Part shown: one piece after another, positions 33,964 through 45,963 of the stretch
Numbering within the stretch: position 1 is the stretch's first letter
Layout of the letters: every line of letters begins with the position of its first letter
From: Microplitis mediator
Taxonomy: Eukaryota; Arthropoda; Insecta; Hymenoptera; Braconidae
Length of the DNA stretch: 64,000 bases
Reading direction: 5' to 3'
NCBI RefSeq assembly: GCF_029852145.1
Contig: NC_079977.1
Location: forward strand, 3,495,879-3,559,878
Position numbers and translations under genes: made by a program
Notes under the pieces: model-generated
Seen by the model: the letters and a program-made list of their open reading frames with translations, nothing else
Told to the model about the DNA's origin: nothing
Database searches by the model: none

Positions 33964-34915
33964 ACACAGAAAAAAAAGATGTCTTGGCACAAAAAAATTT
34001 TACTCGCTCAAAAAAAATTTTTACTTACTCTAATAAATTTTTTGCATCATGAGTTAAAAATGAAAATTTTCTTTAGTCAAGAAAAAATTTCTTAAATAGA
34101 AAAAAAATATTTCTTGGCGCAAAAAAATTTTTAATTACACGGTAAGAAATATTTTGCGGATATCACTATGCTAGTATAGGCTCGAACGCCATACTGTATG
34201 GTATCGAAGATTTTTATAGGTTATAAACTTGTATGCATAGATGATTCAACCATTGCGGGCATAGTAACATTGGCAAAAGCTGGCGCGAACGCCGTGATGT
34301 CAGTATGGCCGTCAAGCCCTTACGGCATTGTCGTATCCACATTGCTTCTGGCCGATAAACCTAGTCCAACGACATCTATATAGTTTTGGTGGTAATACGA
34401 TAGTATACATTGATTGACACGCCAGAAATTATGGCGGGAAAAACTAGTGGCATTGTGCTCTCGGCATTGTAGTATGGGTCTCAGGCCATGCTGTTTCGCC
34501 GTGCCTGCTATGCATACGTGTGAGCTATACAATAGCTCCAGTACTATACAGTATAGTAAATAACGCCATACTTCTGGGACTTGAGACCATACCAGCATGG
34601 TTTGAATGCCATGCATTTCTTACCGTGTATGGCATGAAGGCAAAAATTTCCTTAGAACTAGAAAAAAGTTTTTCTTCAAGAAAATTTTGATTTTCAATTC
34701 ATAATGCAAAAAATTTCTTAGGGCGAGTAAAATTTTTCGCGCCAATATTCTTGAATCAAGAATTTTTTTTTGAAAACCTCAATTTTCTCAGATAAAGTAG
34801 AAATCTCTGACCACGACAAAGTCTTTTGGCTCAAGAAAATCTTGACTTGATTCCCGAAACCGTTTGTCTTCCAAAATATTTTCTTGAACCATAGTTTTTT
34901 TCTGTGTACCTAAAG
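33964..34915. mobile_element. 'acacagaaaaaa' MITE(s) interrupted by a second element
   Basis: The left part (33964-34138) starts acacagaaaaaaaa and holds ttggcacaaaaaaatttt; the right part (34628-34915) has attataatgc-like, ttgaatcaagaa and ctcaagaaaatcttgacttga and closes ttttttctgtgta. The interruption is the CACGG element at 34139-34627. Confidence 0.55.
34139..34627. mobile_element. CACGGTAAGAAAT-ended DNA transposon, copy 2
   Basis: Ends cacggtaagaaatat (34139) and atttcttaccgtg (34627). It is in the opposite orientation to the copy at 22728-23260 and somewhat shorter (489 against 533 bp). TA borders both ends (34137-34138 and 34628-34629), which may be the target duplication. No transposase. 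Confidence 0.75.
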
Positions 34916-36719
34916 TAGCATCGGAATTTTTTCTGTCGCAAGTTTTGCTGAAGAAATGTGCAAGCAATTCAACATAACACAAATGGAAATCTTTATCGTG
35001 TTTGCTGCGAGATTCCGTCAAAGACGTAGACAACTAAAACACCGATCGCCAGATTTGCGCCAGAGTTCACCAAGATTATTATGTGGGCAAGAAGTTTGTT
35101 TCAAAAGTTTTTCTTTCAATTGAAAAATATCGTTTCGGAAAGGGGACTAAAAAAAATAGTACATATAAATATATACTTATTTTCTGGCGCTTTCTTATTT
35201 GACGGTTGATATACACGAGAGAGGAGAGAATTACCTGGTTGGTGTTGTATGGCTTCTTAAGGTAGAATATTGCCGCGTCAAGAGTCACGGCACGCAACCA
35301 TCACCACTACCATCATCATCCGAGCACTACTACACGAGTAACAACAAGACTAACAACAAAAACACTACATCAGCCATGTATTATTACCCGTCTTTTCGCA
35401 GTCCTCGCCCCCTGTAATTATGATTTTATTTTTATGGACATAAATTATACAGTAAAGTCTCGCCGTGTCATTACAGGGCATTGTAATTCAAGGCTGTGGA
35501 TATAATGGTAACCTCGGCTGTCTTTCATACATCCACATATATAATATACATCTGTATGTATATTCTTTCTCTTACTTTTTCCTCTGGTACAACTAAACCA
35601 TATAACTTTAACCGCTCACCTGCCGCAGGTTAACACTTTGTCTCTCTTCTTCATTATAACTTTTTATCTTCTGTTTTATACCAACTCGTCGTCGTATATA
35701 TTGACTTCACCTCCTTCATCGGTTCCTTCACTCTTGTTTCCTCACCTTTTGTATATACATACATTCATACATACATACATACATACTTACTAGAAAGTAA
35801 CGCATATATGTATGTAATACCGCAATCCTGTTTTCTTATTCGCATGCGTAATTACCAATGTTACTTGTTTGCTTTTAACTAATGAGCAGTGTACATCGTT
35901 AGCACAACTTATGTGTTAGTTAAGGTGCTATTAATGAGCCAACGGTAACTGATTAACATTATATTCTGACGTTTAGTGTATATTGAGCAATTCTTGTATA
36001 ATAATAAATTAATACTCGTAATTATGATTTCTATACATACATATATAAGTGTATATATATATATATATATATGAGGAAGTTAGGTATGCAAGTAAGTGAG
36101 TGAGCGAGTAAGTATAGGTAGGAGATTAAAAAAAAAAAAGAATAAAAGATAAAGAGGGTGGAACTGGATTGGTTTTTGTTGATGGACAAGAGATGAGAAG
36201 CAACACGTATGCCGGTAGCTGGTATTACTTGATGTTACGATGACCGCATGAAGAGCGACCAGAGAGCGAGGCCAGAGCTGTCAGCCTGCCGCCGCGCTGT
36301 CAGTCTCCTGTCTGGTTGCTGTCCGTACTGTCTGTCATTCACTCACTAGCTCTTGTTGGCTCTGTTCTATAGTATGTATGTATATATATGTGTGTGGGTG
36401 TGTGTATGTGTGTATATGGGTGGCTGCATGTATAGAGAGTAAAATTGTGTATGTTCATTCGTTGATGACTCGTTTTACTCGACGGTTTGTCGATCTCTCT
36501 TTTTTTTTTTTTTTTTTTTATATAAAAAAAGACTTGTTAACTGGGATAGTACGAAATGAAAGGGAATTTTTTTTTTCGGTTGGTTATGGGATTTTATAAT
36601 TTTTAATTGATTGATTTGAAGAATGAAATGTGGGAAGACAAGTTAATTTAGTATGGTTAAATATATATATTAGACTGATTCAGAAAAATCGACTAATTTT
36701 TTTTTTCTTCATTATATCG
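34916..36719. other. Non-coding; GC-richer at 35.2-35.4 and 36.2-36.36 kb
   Basis: Simple repeats: TACA at 35755-35787, TA at 36051-36072, TG-rich at 36385-36420. The GC-richer part at 36240-36360 is rich in ctgtc motifs and could be a promoter or 5' UTR, but no start codon with a plausible exon follows. Frames at 35199-35417 and 36378-36599 are low in complexity. Confidence 0.35.
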
Positions 36720-37180
36720 AAAATATTGTTGGAAATGACGAAAAAAAAATACTGTGAAAGTTTGAGCTCTTAATATTAATATAAACAACTGCCGCATCGC
36801 GATTTTCTATTTCCCGTTTAAATAATATGGGAAAATTTATTTTTTAAGCTTTGGAATTTTGTAGCTCACGGTGGGACCAATACTTTTGAATGTTCAAGAC
36901 ATACTCTTATGGGAAATTTGACGCTCTACAAAAAAGGTCTCTTATAATTTTTCGATATTTTTATTTCTTCCAAAGTAATTCGAAGTTAACGTTAGATTGA
37001 CGATAAATTTGTACATTTTTTAAATTTTTTGACGCAACCATCAACTTTATTCGAAAATTTTAGAGGACATTTTTTGTAAAGCATTTTATTTCCTACAACT
37101 TATCTCAGAGAAAATTTTCGATATTTCACTTAAGTCGTATGTTATTCGCAATTAACTGGAAATTTTCTTAAATAATCTAA
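36720..37180. mobile_element. Diverged single arm related to the 1-kb palindrome
   Basis: Shares in order gagctcttaat, ttctatttcccgtttaaataa.atgggaaaa, ggaatttt, gacgctctacaaaaaa.gtctcttat.atttttcga with the left arm at 29184-29690. No second arm is seen. Confidence 0.5.
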
Positions 37181-37220
37181 ATTTTGTTGCTTAAAATTAA
37201 TTATATTAAATTTTCAGTTA

Positions 37221-37222
<2 letters not shown>

Positions 37223-37261
<39 letters not shown>
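37223..37261. repeat. (TA)n microsatellite
   Basis: About 19 uninterrupted TA units. A longer TA-rich tract occurs at 51046-51099. Confidence 0.9.
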
Positions 37262-37264
<3 letters not shown>

Positions 37265-38629
37265 TAATCAGTCATTGCAATGTGGTAAAGTAGGCTGAGA
37301 AAAGTTTTTTCTTTAGTCATTTTACTATCAGTATTTAATTTACTTTTGAAAAATTCAGTTTTCAAAAAAAAAGGAAATTGACTTTGGTCCAGTTTTTGGA
37401 AAACGCGCGATTCATTCGATTTTTGAATTTCTAGAGCTTGACAGTGGGACGTTTCAGGGCTAGTCCACAAGTTTCACAGATCTCATATTTTTTTTCTTTT
37501 GGCAATGAAAATTTCATTCCGAAAACTTTTGTCGTTATGTGAAATTCAAATTTGAAAAAAAAATTTTACTGAAAGATAACGAAACTTTTTTTTGAACACA
37601 GAGCGATTTAAAATTATTAATTATAATTTTCGATGATTTTTTTGAGAAGATAATTTTCTCTTGGATTTAATAGAATCATTAAATATTCAAACTCTTCCCT
37701 CGAATATTGACAGTTTTGATTTTATAATTGGTGTTGAAGGGAATCAAAATCAACATTATTGTTATGAATATATAGGATGATATTGATAGGTAATATAATT
37801 ACAATAGACATGATGTAAAAGTACAGCAAGGTATTTTTCTATTGTACTGGATTGAATAAATTGACGTGAATATTCGTGAGCAAGGATTATGTTTCCATCT
37901 GGCACCATCAATGTAAATAAACATGTGGCGGCACGTAACGGCGTTATTATATATTGCCAATAAATCGATATCGATAATTAAAATCTGGCCGGGTCGACAT
38001 GTCGTTCAACTCATTCTCTCTTATAAATGGGTATATATTATATGCGTATAACATTTTATGAATATATATATGTATATATGTATATATAAATATAAAAACA
38101 GCTCAAAATGTTGAATTTGTTATTTTCTGCGTAACTGTACGAGCTGCCGATAAATTTCATTTTATTCTCCTTTTTACAATCGAAATCATAAATTCACATT
38201 ATTTACGTTGAATTTTGTATTTGACAGCAACATGACACCGCTGTACAATATAAACGTATATATGTATATATATATTTTATATTATACAGATTTCTCTTTT
38301 GAAGTTTATATTATTTATTAATGAACGAAAAATCATTTTATATGAAGTAAATGACGTAATAAAAAACTCGATATATTTTTCAATTAATGTTTATTAACAG
38401 ATTACAATAAATTTGTTTCCCATTAAATTATTAAACTATGCTAAAACTTTAATAGACCTATTTTAGTACTTGACATTCTAAGTGGACCTAAATTAGTATT
38501 TTTCATACTTTATACTCTTATTAGCTCCTATAGGTTCTAAAAAATAAAAATTTAACATCTCTTTAGAACCTGTAAAAACGATTCATTTCATTTGGTAGGA
38601 TAAATTCTTAAATTCTTTATTAAAACTTA
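37262..38629. other. Non-coding; partial duplicate of transposon interior at its right end
   Basis: 38440-38600 repeats motifs of the 943-bp element (tagacctattttagtacttgacattct, aacatctctttagaacct, catttggtag), so a truncated copy sits next to the full one. A GC-richer stretch lies at 37900-38015. No gene. Confidence 0.4.
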
Positions 38630-39727
38630 AGTATTCGATTTTTAAAATATGACTTATGGCTTCGCGCCATGTCAATGTGGTTACAATACAGACACTTGGT
38701 TAAATGTAAAAGTTACCTTCGTGTATGATAAATATATTTATGAGTTAAAAGGTTATTGAAATATTATTTTTTTTATAAAAATCACCCGAGTCGAAATTTG
38801 ACTTCGCTTTAAGAACTCAACATACTTGAATAGACCTATTTTAGTACTTGACATTCTTAAGCGGACCTGAAAAATCAAAATTTAACATCTCTTTAGAACC
38901 TATAAAAACTATTCATTCTCATTTGGTAGGTTCGTTTGGCTGTGGATGCGCGCGCAATTTTTAGCCAAACGGACCTAGCAAAAAGTTTGTATTTTTTAAG
39001 ACGCTATATCTTCATAAATAATAGAGATAGACGAAAAATGTTTCAGGCATTATTCGTGTATTTTGATGCAAGGAAGCTAATTTTGTCATTATTTAAAAGC
39101 TATCAATTATAGTTTTCTTGTAATTTAACTTTAAACAATTAAATTGTTTATAACAAAAAACTGGACCACCGTAGAATTTTTCAATTATCAAAATCGGTTT
39201 TCTCGCATCAAATTACATAAATACTCGTTGAAAAATCTAATCGACCTGATTTTGCATACAGCCATAAGAATAGCGGCGAAAGGACTAAACTCTTACATTA
39301 GTCCTTTAAATTCTAATTTACTTTTTTCTTTTATTTAAAATCTTTCGGCGGACCTATCGAAGCCCTGTTAGCACTCTATATACACTTAATAACATAACGA
39401 TTCTATATCAGAAAAATATCATCTTTCTTTTTAAATTTAAATTGATAGGTTCAAATAAATATGTTAAACTGTAGGTCTACTAGGTCCTAATAAATAGTGT
39501 AGAATTCATAGGCCTAAATAAGCTTTTACAGTATGTTTAGGCTCTGATAAGTATTAATAATTTTAAATTTTGACGCCTATTTAACAACTAAACGTCATTT
39601 TCTCCCGTAACTGACATTTATAGGATTTATATAGATGTTTTTCTATACAAATTAATTACTCAGTGTCCTTTTCTTTCTCGATCCTAGAATTTCTAGGTTC
39701 TAGCAAGGTTTCAAATTTTGACTCGGG
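38630..39727. mobile_element. 943-bp CCCGAGTCG-ended element plus flank, inverted-duplicate copy 2
   Basis: Element 38785-39727, reverse orientation to 24790-25732 and exactly the same length. The flank 38630-38784 (cttcgcgccatgtcaatg, cacttggttaaatg) matches 25733-25889. The other side (after 39727) does not match. Copies differ at only a few percent of positions by eye. Confidence 0.8.
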
Positions 39728-41714
39728 TATTTTTAGTATAAAAAAAAAAAAATGTTTATTACCATCTATAGTAACAATATGATAAATATACTACACCGAC
39801 AGGGTATTCGAAATAAAGTCATGTCTTTTCTCGAGTAACAGCTCTTATATACACCAACGATTTATGGTTTCTCGTAGAGGGTTTACGTGCCGATATATAC
39901 GAGCCACGGTGTTAATCCGAATTAGAGATGGGGAGGTTGCCTGGACCCGGCTCATAAATCCTCCAGAGCTACCGACTTACAAATCGTTTTGGGGCTGGGT
40001 CGAGTTGTGCGCGCGTCGAGGGAAACGCTGAGAAAACTGTCGAGAATTAAACTTTAAGACCCACGACTTTATGTTTCAGTTTCGTAATTTCAAAATCTCT
40101 AGATGAAATTTTTTTTTTGACAATTTACACTTATTCACACCCTATATATATTATTCAAAGCTTTAAAAAATGTCTTATTTTAATGGAACTATATATACAC
40201 ATATATATTGTAGAGTTGTGTGCATGTTTTACATATATCTTGAGGGTGTTTGTTATTACAAACGGGCTCGTGTGACACGCGAGCTCCCATTTTTTTTTCA
40301 GGTATAGTTTTTTGTTATTATTATTATTATTATTATTATTGTTATAACTATCATAAGTATTATTAGGTACGTAGAATCGTGCCAATGTCCTGCATATGAA
40401 AATCTCACGCGAGTAGCTCATGTGTAAATGACAGTGCAACAATATATGACGATTCAGATTATACTGTTTATTTATATACATAAACATGCGCATACTTACA
40501 TGTAGATAATGGTTAGATAAATATTTTATATATTTTTTAATTACAAATCATTAAAAAATTGCGGGAAAAAAAATTGCTGACTTCAAATAATTAATTTTTA
40601 TAAATCTAAAAGTTATTTATTGTAAAATATACTTTTAGATCACCGCAAATTTGTCTTGATCATTCAATACATTGCGTCATTAATTTCAAAAAGACTCATG
40701 TTTTTTGACTCATGCAGGTATGTTTTACCGGCCTAACAAATTTTTGACTCGGAGAGCTCAAAAGTTTACAAGTAATAATGTTTCCGAGCTCCCTGAGCTT
40801 GAAAACAGCGGGAAGTTTTGGGGCTGGCCCGCAGGGTCAGGTGGTTTTCAGATTTTTTAAATTGTTAATCATATTGTAGACTTATTCTAAAGCTAAAAAT
40901 TAGAAACAAAATTTTTTTGCTGTAAAATAAGTCTATAAAACGATTGGCAGTGAAAAAAAAATATACGCCCTCATATAGCTTTAGAGAATTTTCTAAAGCC
41001 AAAAGGGTGTGTAAAAATATAAGTTCTTTTGGAATTAATAATGCGATAGAATGTTTTTTTTTTTTTATCAACTGTATTGTACATTTATTTTAAAAGTAAT
41101 CAAAAATCGGTAATTAGAGTGTAGAGTTACGACAGATGATAGAATCTATTTTTAGATTGATGATTACTATCCAAATTTTTATAAGTTTCAAAATCATGAA
41201 TAGATAGAGCATCAAAAATATAAATTAAAACTTATGCATATTTTGAATTATCTAGAAATATTTCGCTTTAATTTGTTAAATAGAACTTTTTTACTGTGAA
41301 CATGAAATCTCATTCCTCCATTTAAAATAATTTCAAGTGCGTAAAAATTAAGTGCTATGTTTTTTAATGGAAAGTTACACATTTTTAAATTGGCATGTTT
41401 TTGTGTTGAAATGAATCACTTCTAAATTTAAAAATATGACCAATAAAATATTTAATGATTTGAAATATCACTTTTTTAATTGTACACATAAACGTTCAAA
41501 TAGAAACCGGGTTATACTTAGGAACGATAACAAGATCATTATGTTAGTAACCGTTAGTCTATAATTGTCCAAAGAAAGACACGTAATTTCATTTTCATTT
41601 AATTTTTTACTTGAGAAAAAATATAATCAGTTTTCTTTCTTTAATTTTTTTTACAATATACTCCGAGTATTTCTATATATTTATTTTCATCTTGAAAAAC
41701 ATTATTTGTTAATA
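39728..41714. other. Non-coding flank of the knottin gene
   Basis: GC-richer at 39890-40070; an (ATT)n microsatellite at 40312-40341; otherwise AT-rich. The 19-mer gggctggcccgcagggtca at 40821-40839 recurs at 47619-47637, marking a dispersed repeat. No exon is recognised. Confidence 0.4.
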
Positions 41715-42659
41715 ATGCTGAAATTTTTAATGATTATCATTTTAATCGGATTATTAATCGATACAATGACTTCAAAGTATGTTGATAAGGGCTATTGTTA
41801 TCCCCATCTTGGTCCAGTAAGTAAAATAATTTAATTCATAACAGACTATTTTATGCACGTAAATGAATACAAAAAAAAGAATCTGCGACCACAAGAAATA
41901 TAATAAAAATATATTTCCATGTAAAAAAAATTGGTTCGAAAAATTTCAAAATAGTAAATTTCCAAATTTGAGACGACTCTGAACTTTGGGTTAATCATTT
42001 TTGGAACTTAAAAAGAATCCAAATTCTAAACCTCGTTCTTACAAAAAGTCAAAAAATAATGTATCTGAAGATTGGAACGTTTCCGGGGAATGAAAATAAA
42101 AAAACAAAATGAAAAGTAAAGACTCTACTGGATCTAGATTTTGGAAATGTTTCGTATAAGTCCTAGTTTGTCAACCGTAAAGTGCAAACGGCTCCAATTA
42201 CCCCTCAAGTCACTTTTAAGCAGTAACATTACATAAATTTTTTTCATTTTCGTTGAGTGAAAAACGTTCGGATCTTCAGGTTCATAAAAAATATTCATAA
42301 TTGAAGTTAAAGTCTTTTTTTTTTAAATTTTCTCCAAACCAGCAAAATTTTAAATTCAAATTTTCGATGTTTCAAAAATTCAAAAAAACGTTACTATAAA
42401 GTACTCAATTAAAATTTTTTTTTTACCCTTAAATACTTTTAAAGTTCCAAAAATGATAAACTCAAAGTTCAGAATTTCCTCAAATTTCAAAGTTCGCGGT
42501 TATGAACTTTTTGGAACGACTTTTTTACACGGATGATTACAGGGTATTAATTTTTGAATTTTTGTATTTTAGTGCTCGTGGATGTTAGACCGAAATTGTT
42601 GCGCGGGGCTCACATGTGCTAAATTGAATATATTTTTCGGATACTGCAAACAACATTAG
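41715..42659 (+). CDS. Secreted six-cysteine knottin-like peptide
   Basis: Two exons, 41715-41816 and 42573-42659, joined in phase 0 over an intron with a strong donor (GTAAGT) and a T-rich acceptor (TTTTAG); product 62 aa. Residues 1 to about 18 form a hydrophobic signal peptide (MLKFLMIIILIGLLI), so secretion is expected. The mature part has exactly six cysteines spaced C-X6-C-X7-CC-X4-C-X9-C, the pattern of the inhibitor cystine knot fold. That fold covers venom peptides, antimicrobial or ion-channel-acting peptides and endogenous conotoxin-like peptides of insects; I cannot tell which applies. The intron falls between cysteines 1 and 2. The ATG chosen is the one that opens the signal peptide; the frame is open upstream to 41565 but that part is not signal-like. 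A 616-bp transposon occupies most of the intron. No neighbours of related function are seen. Confidence 0.75.
41917..42532. mobile_element. TIR element inside the knottin gene intron
   Basis: Ends ccatgtaaaaaaaattgg and acgacttttttacacgg are inverted; further mirrored parts are ctgaactttgggtt.atcatttttggaactt and aagttccaaaaatgataaactcaaagttcag. It fills 616 of the 756-bp intron. No transposase. Confidence 0.7.
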
Positions 42660-44959
42660 TACAGTTTTTTAAAAATGCAGCTTAACTAAAACAACATGAT
42701 ATCCCTAAACATTAGTTATTTTGAATAAAAACCATAATCAAAAAAAAAAATTATTGCTCATTACTATACTCCTTCAAACGAACCCAACTCCTCTATCGCA
42801 CGCTCACAAGCCATTAAACATTGTTTTTGTCATAATGAATAATTCCTTAATAATACGAATTATCTATATGAATGGAAACGGTTATTTATCTGTAAGTTCA
42901 CCGCTTCTATGCAGGATCTATATTTCATCCAAAAACTATCGATCAATGTTGTCTATATTCCAATGCGGCAGGGTGGTAGTTGGTGTATACACATCGAAGA
43001 TAAATTGCTTGAAGATCTGTCGGCCTACTCCCGAAGAAAAGACGCACGATCTCACCGTGTAACCAAGATATACGAGCACTATTCTCAAGTGAAAAAAAAA
43101 GTGTTAAGGAATTATGCTCGAGCGAGTAAATGAGATGTGTCTTCGTTGAGACATATATCACCGGGGGGCACCATCCATTTCGACCAGCGTGGAAATAAAT
43201 ACGGTCTTCGCGAGGTTCTCTGCACTGGTCTTATATTCTTTCGCCTTGCGCAAAGAACCAAGAACTAAAGTATAAGGTGTTAGGAAGGAGGAAAGCCAGC
43301 AGAAGCAGAAGTAAAAGTATAGGAGTACACTGGCTAGAGAGAAAAGCCATCGTGAAAAAAGAGCTAGTGCAAAAGTGGTCGAAAGTCGTATACAGTAACA
43401 TCTAGTAGTAGAGTAAGGGAGAGAGAATGATAAAAAGACGGGGTAAAATCGTCTTCTGGCGGGTTGCATCCCGCAGCACATCTTTCTCTCCGACACTCGA
43501 GGGATCCGCTAACCATTTCTCTTGACTGTTATACGCGCGTGGCGTCGGCTTCTTCTCCTTTAACTTCTTCTTTTGCTTTTTCGTGGTATATACTATCCCT
43601 ACAGCCAGCAAATAAATTGATCCATTACTCAACCGAGCAGTCATCCTGTTCAGCTTCTTCCTTCCTTCCTTCCGCGTACTTTTACTTAAAACCTTTGACA
43701 CCCTCGACGGGAAAAAAAATTTACCTCATTGTCACAATACATATAGCGCCAACAAATTTTATGTCTCTTTCGCTATTTTTTACAATTCCTCTTTATTTTT
43801 ATTTATTCTCTTACACTTTTCATCCTATTTCGTTAACCTCAAATTCACACGTGACATTGCCTGTTGAACCTAAGACACGTATCAACTGTGACCACTGGCT
43901 TTACAATTTCCAGAGCTCATTCGCAAAAGCTACTTTCCAATTTCGCGTTAGAGAACTGTCCAGGGACAAGAAAAAAAATGAAAAAACACCGAACTCCGAT
44001 CTCTTAACTGGAGATCTGGTTAAAAAGATGTGTGACGGAGTTTTAGCTTCAGTAGACTAGACACAAACGCTTACTCTTGCGCACGTGGTACTAAAGAGAT
44101 TTTCTAGAATGTGAGTACGTGACTCAAATCTTACTAGGCTCAAGGGAAAAGTAGTAACGAATTAAATTCTCAGTGTAAAATGAAATCAAAATTTTCCAAC
44201 GTCGAATTTTTACGACTAGATGGAATGGAATTCAGTCGATAGTTTCGATGTGGTTGGGAAATAACGTCACTATACCAGCTCCATTAGTGTGCTTGGTGCA
44301 AAGACATTTATTGATTTTATTTTATTTTTTCGCAAGGGAAGCACGTCCATGTATTTATATGTACCAAACACGAAGGTGCAGGATAAATGTCACCTTTACT
44401 GGCGACATAGAGATGGTGGATGACAGGCGACGTTAGTGAACCGTCACCTGTCGCCAAATAGAAATGCATCGTATAAACTTGACTTGATTTACGATCTGTC
44501 CTATGTACGATATCCACTTAATAAATGATGATGCAATTTCTCTTTGTTCTCTAAGTGAGAGCTGTAGAATTACGTTAATTGTCACACGTAATTTAATTTA
44601 TATCTATCACAACGATACGCCGAGTTGCTAATTTATATTAAATATGACGTTTCGAAAAACGGACAGTGTTCTAAATTGAACTAAAACTTAACTTTGAAAA
44701 CGTTTTTATTTCATTAGTTACTCTCTAGTACTCTGTAAAAACAAATTGCAGATCTGGGGAAAAATAGTAGGGAACAGGGGGGCAAAATGGGCCCTTAAAG
44801 AAAAGGGATATCATCAGTGGTTCTCACTTTACTTCTTTCTAGTCCCTTACCATGTTTTTGATCTCAATATGCCGCGTCTGTTGAAAATTAAAAATTTTTA
44901 AATTTGGGGATTCTGAGCCCTCCGAAAAAATTCTAATGTTTGATTTTTTTTACCGCTTT
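42660..44959. other. Unassigned open frames, no recognised gene
   Basis: The longest frame is 43464-44060 (plus, 198 codons); it is rich in S, T, F and Y, has no domain I recognise and no clean splice context. Two others at 42721-43062 and 42909-43133 overlap in different frames. One end of the GGGGCAAAA-type element occurs at 44776. Treated as non-coding. Confidence 0.35.
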
Positions 44960-44967
44960 TACTTTTT

Positions 44968-45963
44968 TTCGGGGTTCAATTGACTCAAAATCGATTCTTA
45001 CTCATTCGTGGGCACGTAAATAAGGAAATGAAATTCAATTCGTGGTCAAAAAAATTCTTACGTGGCCCCAGATGAGTTACAGCAGCTCAGCTAAAATTTT
45101 GAATTTTACTTAGTTAAAGTTCATATATCTTTTTAAATATTGATTTTAGAGTTTTGACTTATAGGAACTTTTTTGTAGAAGACTAAATTTCCTACAAAAA
45201 ATGTCATGTACTTTTTTTCCCAAAAGTCAACCGTTTGCAAGTTAACAACAAACAACCACTAATTTCGTAGGAAATTAGACTTTCAAGGCTTCCACGAGGG
45301 CTGTAGTTGAACGTACTGCTAAGTACATACAGGCTTTTTCAAAGAGCATACAATTCTCTTCGAAGAAAACTTTGAAACGATAAGATACGTGAATATAGGG
45401 CTGAGTTTTATTCAATAAAAAGAAAAGAATCAAAATTCACATGCTTTTAGCATGAGAAAACTTCAAAGACGATATTCCAGTTCTTAAAATTGTTATTAAG
45501 AGCTCAAAATCTCACTGCATTTTTATTTTTACATGTAGAACAAGATTTTTGATGGGGAACGAAAAAAAAAAAACTTCGTTTTAAACGGAGCACCCTAGTG
45601 GCCCCAGATGAGTTACAGCAGCTCACAACCCAAAGTGGCCCTCTGATAGGTCGACCCTGCATTAATTTTTTTTTCCGGGGATCAATTGACTCAAAATCGA
45701 TTCTTACAGCAGCTTACAACCCAAAGTGACCCTCTGATAGGTCGACCCTGCACCAACTTTTTTTTCCGGGGATCAATTGACTCAAAATCGATTCTTACTC
45801 ATCCGTGGGCACGTAAATAAGGAAATGAAATTCAATTCGTGGTCTAAAAAAATTCTTACGTGGCCCCAGATGAGTTACAGCATCTCACAGCAGCTCATAA
45901 CACAAAAGTGGCCCTCTGAGAGGTCGACCCTGCACCAATTTTTTTTTTCGAGGATCAATTGAC
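44968..45963. repeat. Short tandem array interrupted by a transposon arm
   Basis: Units contain gatcaattgactcaaaatcgattcttac, tggccccagatgagttacagc and gtggccctctgataggtcgaccctgca. They occur at 44968-45089, 45599-45707, 45708-45887 and 45888-45963 in one orientation. The 45090-45598 part differs and resembles the AGGGTG palindrome (ends gagcaccctag). Confidence 0.65.
45090..45598. mobile_element. Transposon arm inserted in the tandem array
   Basis: Has tttgtagaagactaaatttcctacaaaaaa, ttgttattaagagctcaaaatc and ends gcaccctag, resembling the right arm of the palindromic element at 29184-30186. The same 27-bp unit end (tggccccagatgagttacag...) is found on both sides. Confidence 0.45.

Noticed and set aside
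43464..44060. 198-codon plus-strand open frame
   Set aside because: Longest frame in its area but rich in S/T/F/Y, with no recognisable domain, no cysteine pattern and no clean splice context; other frames overlap it.
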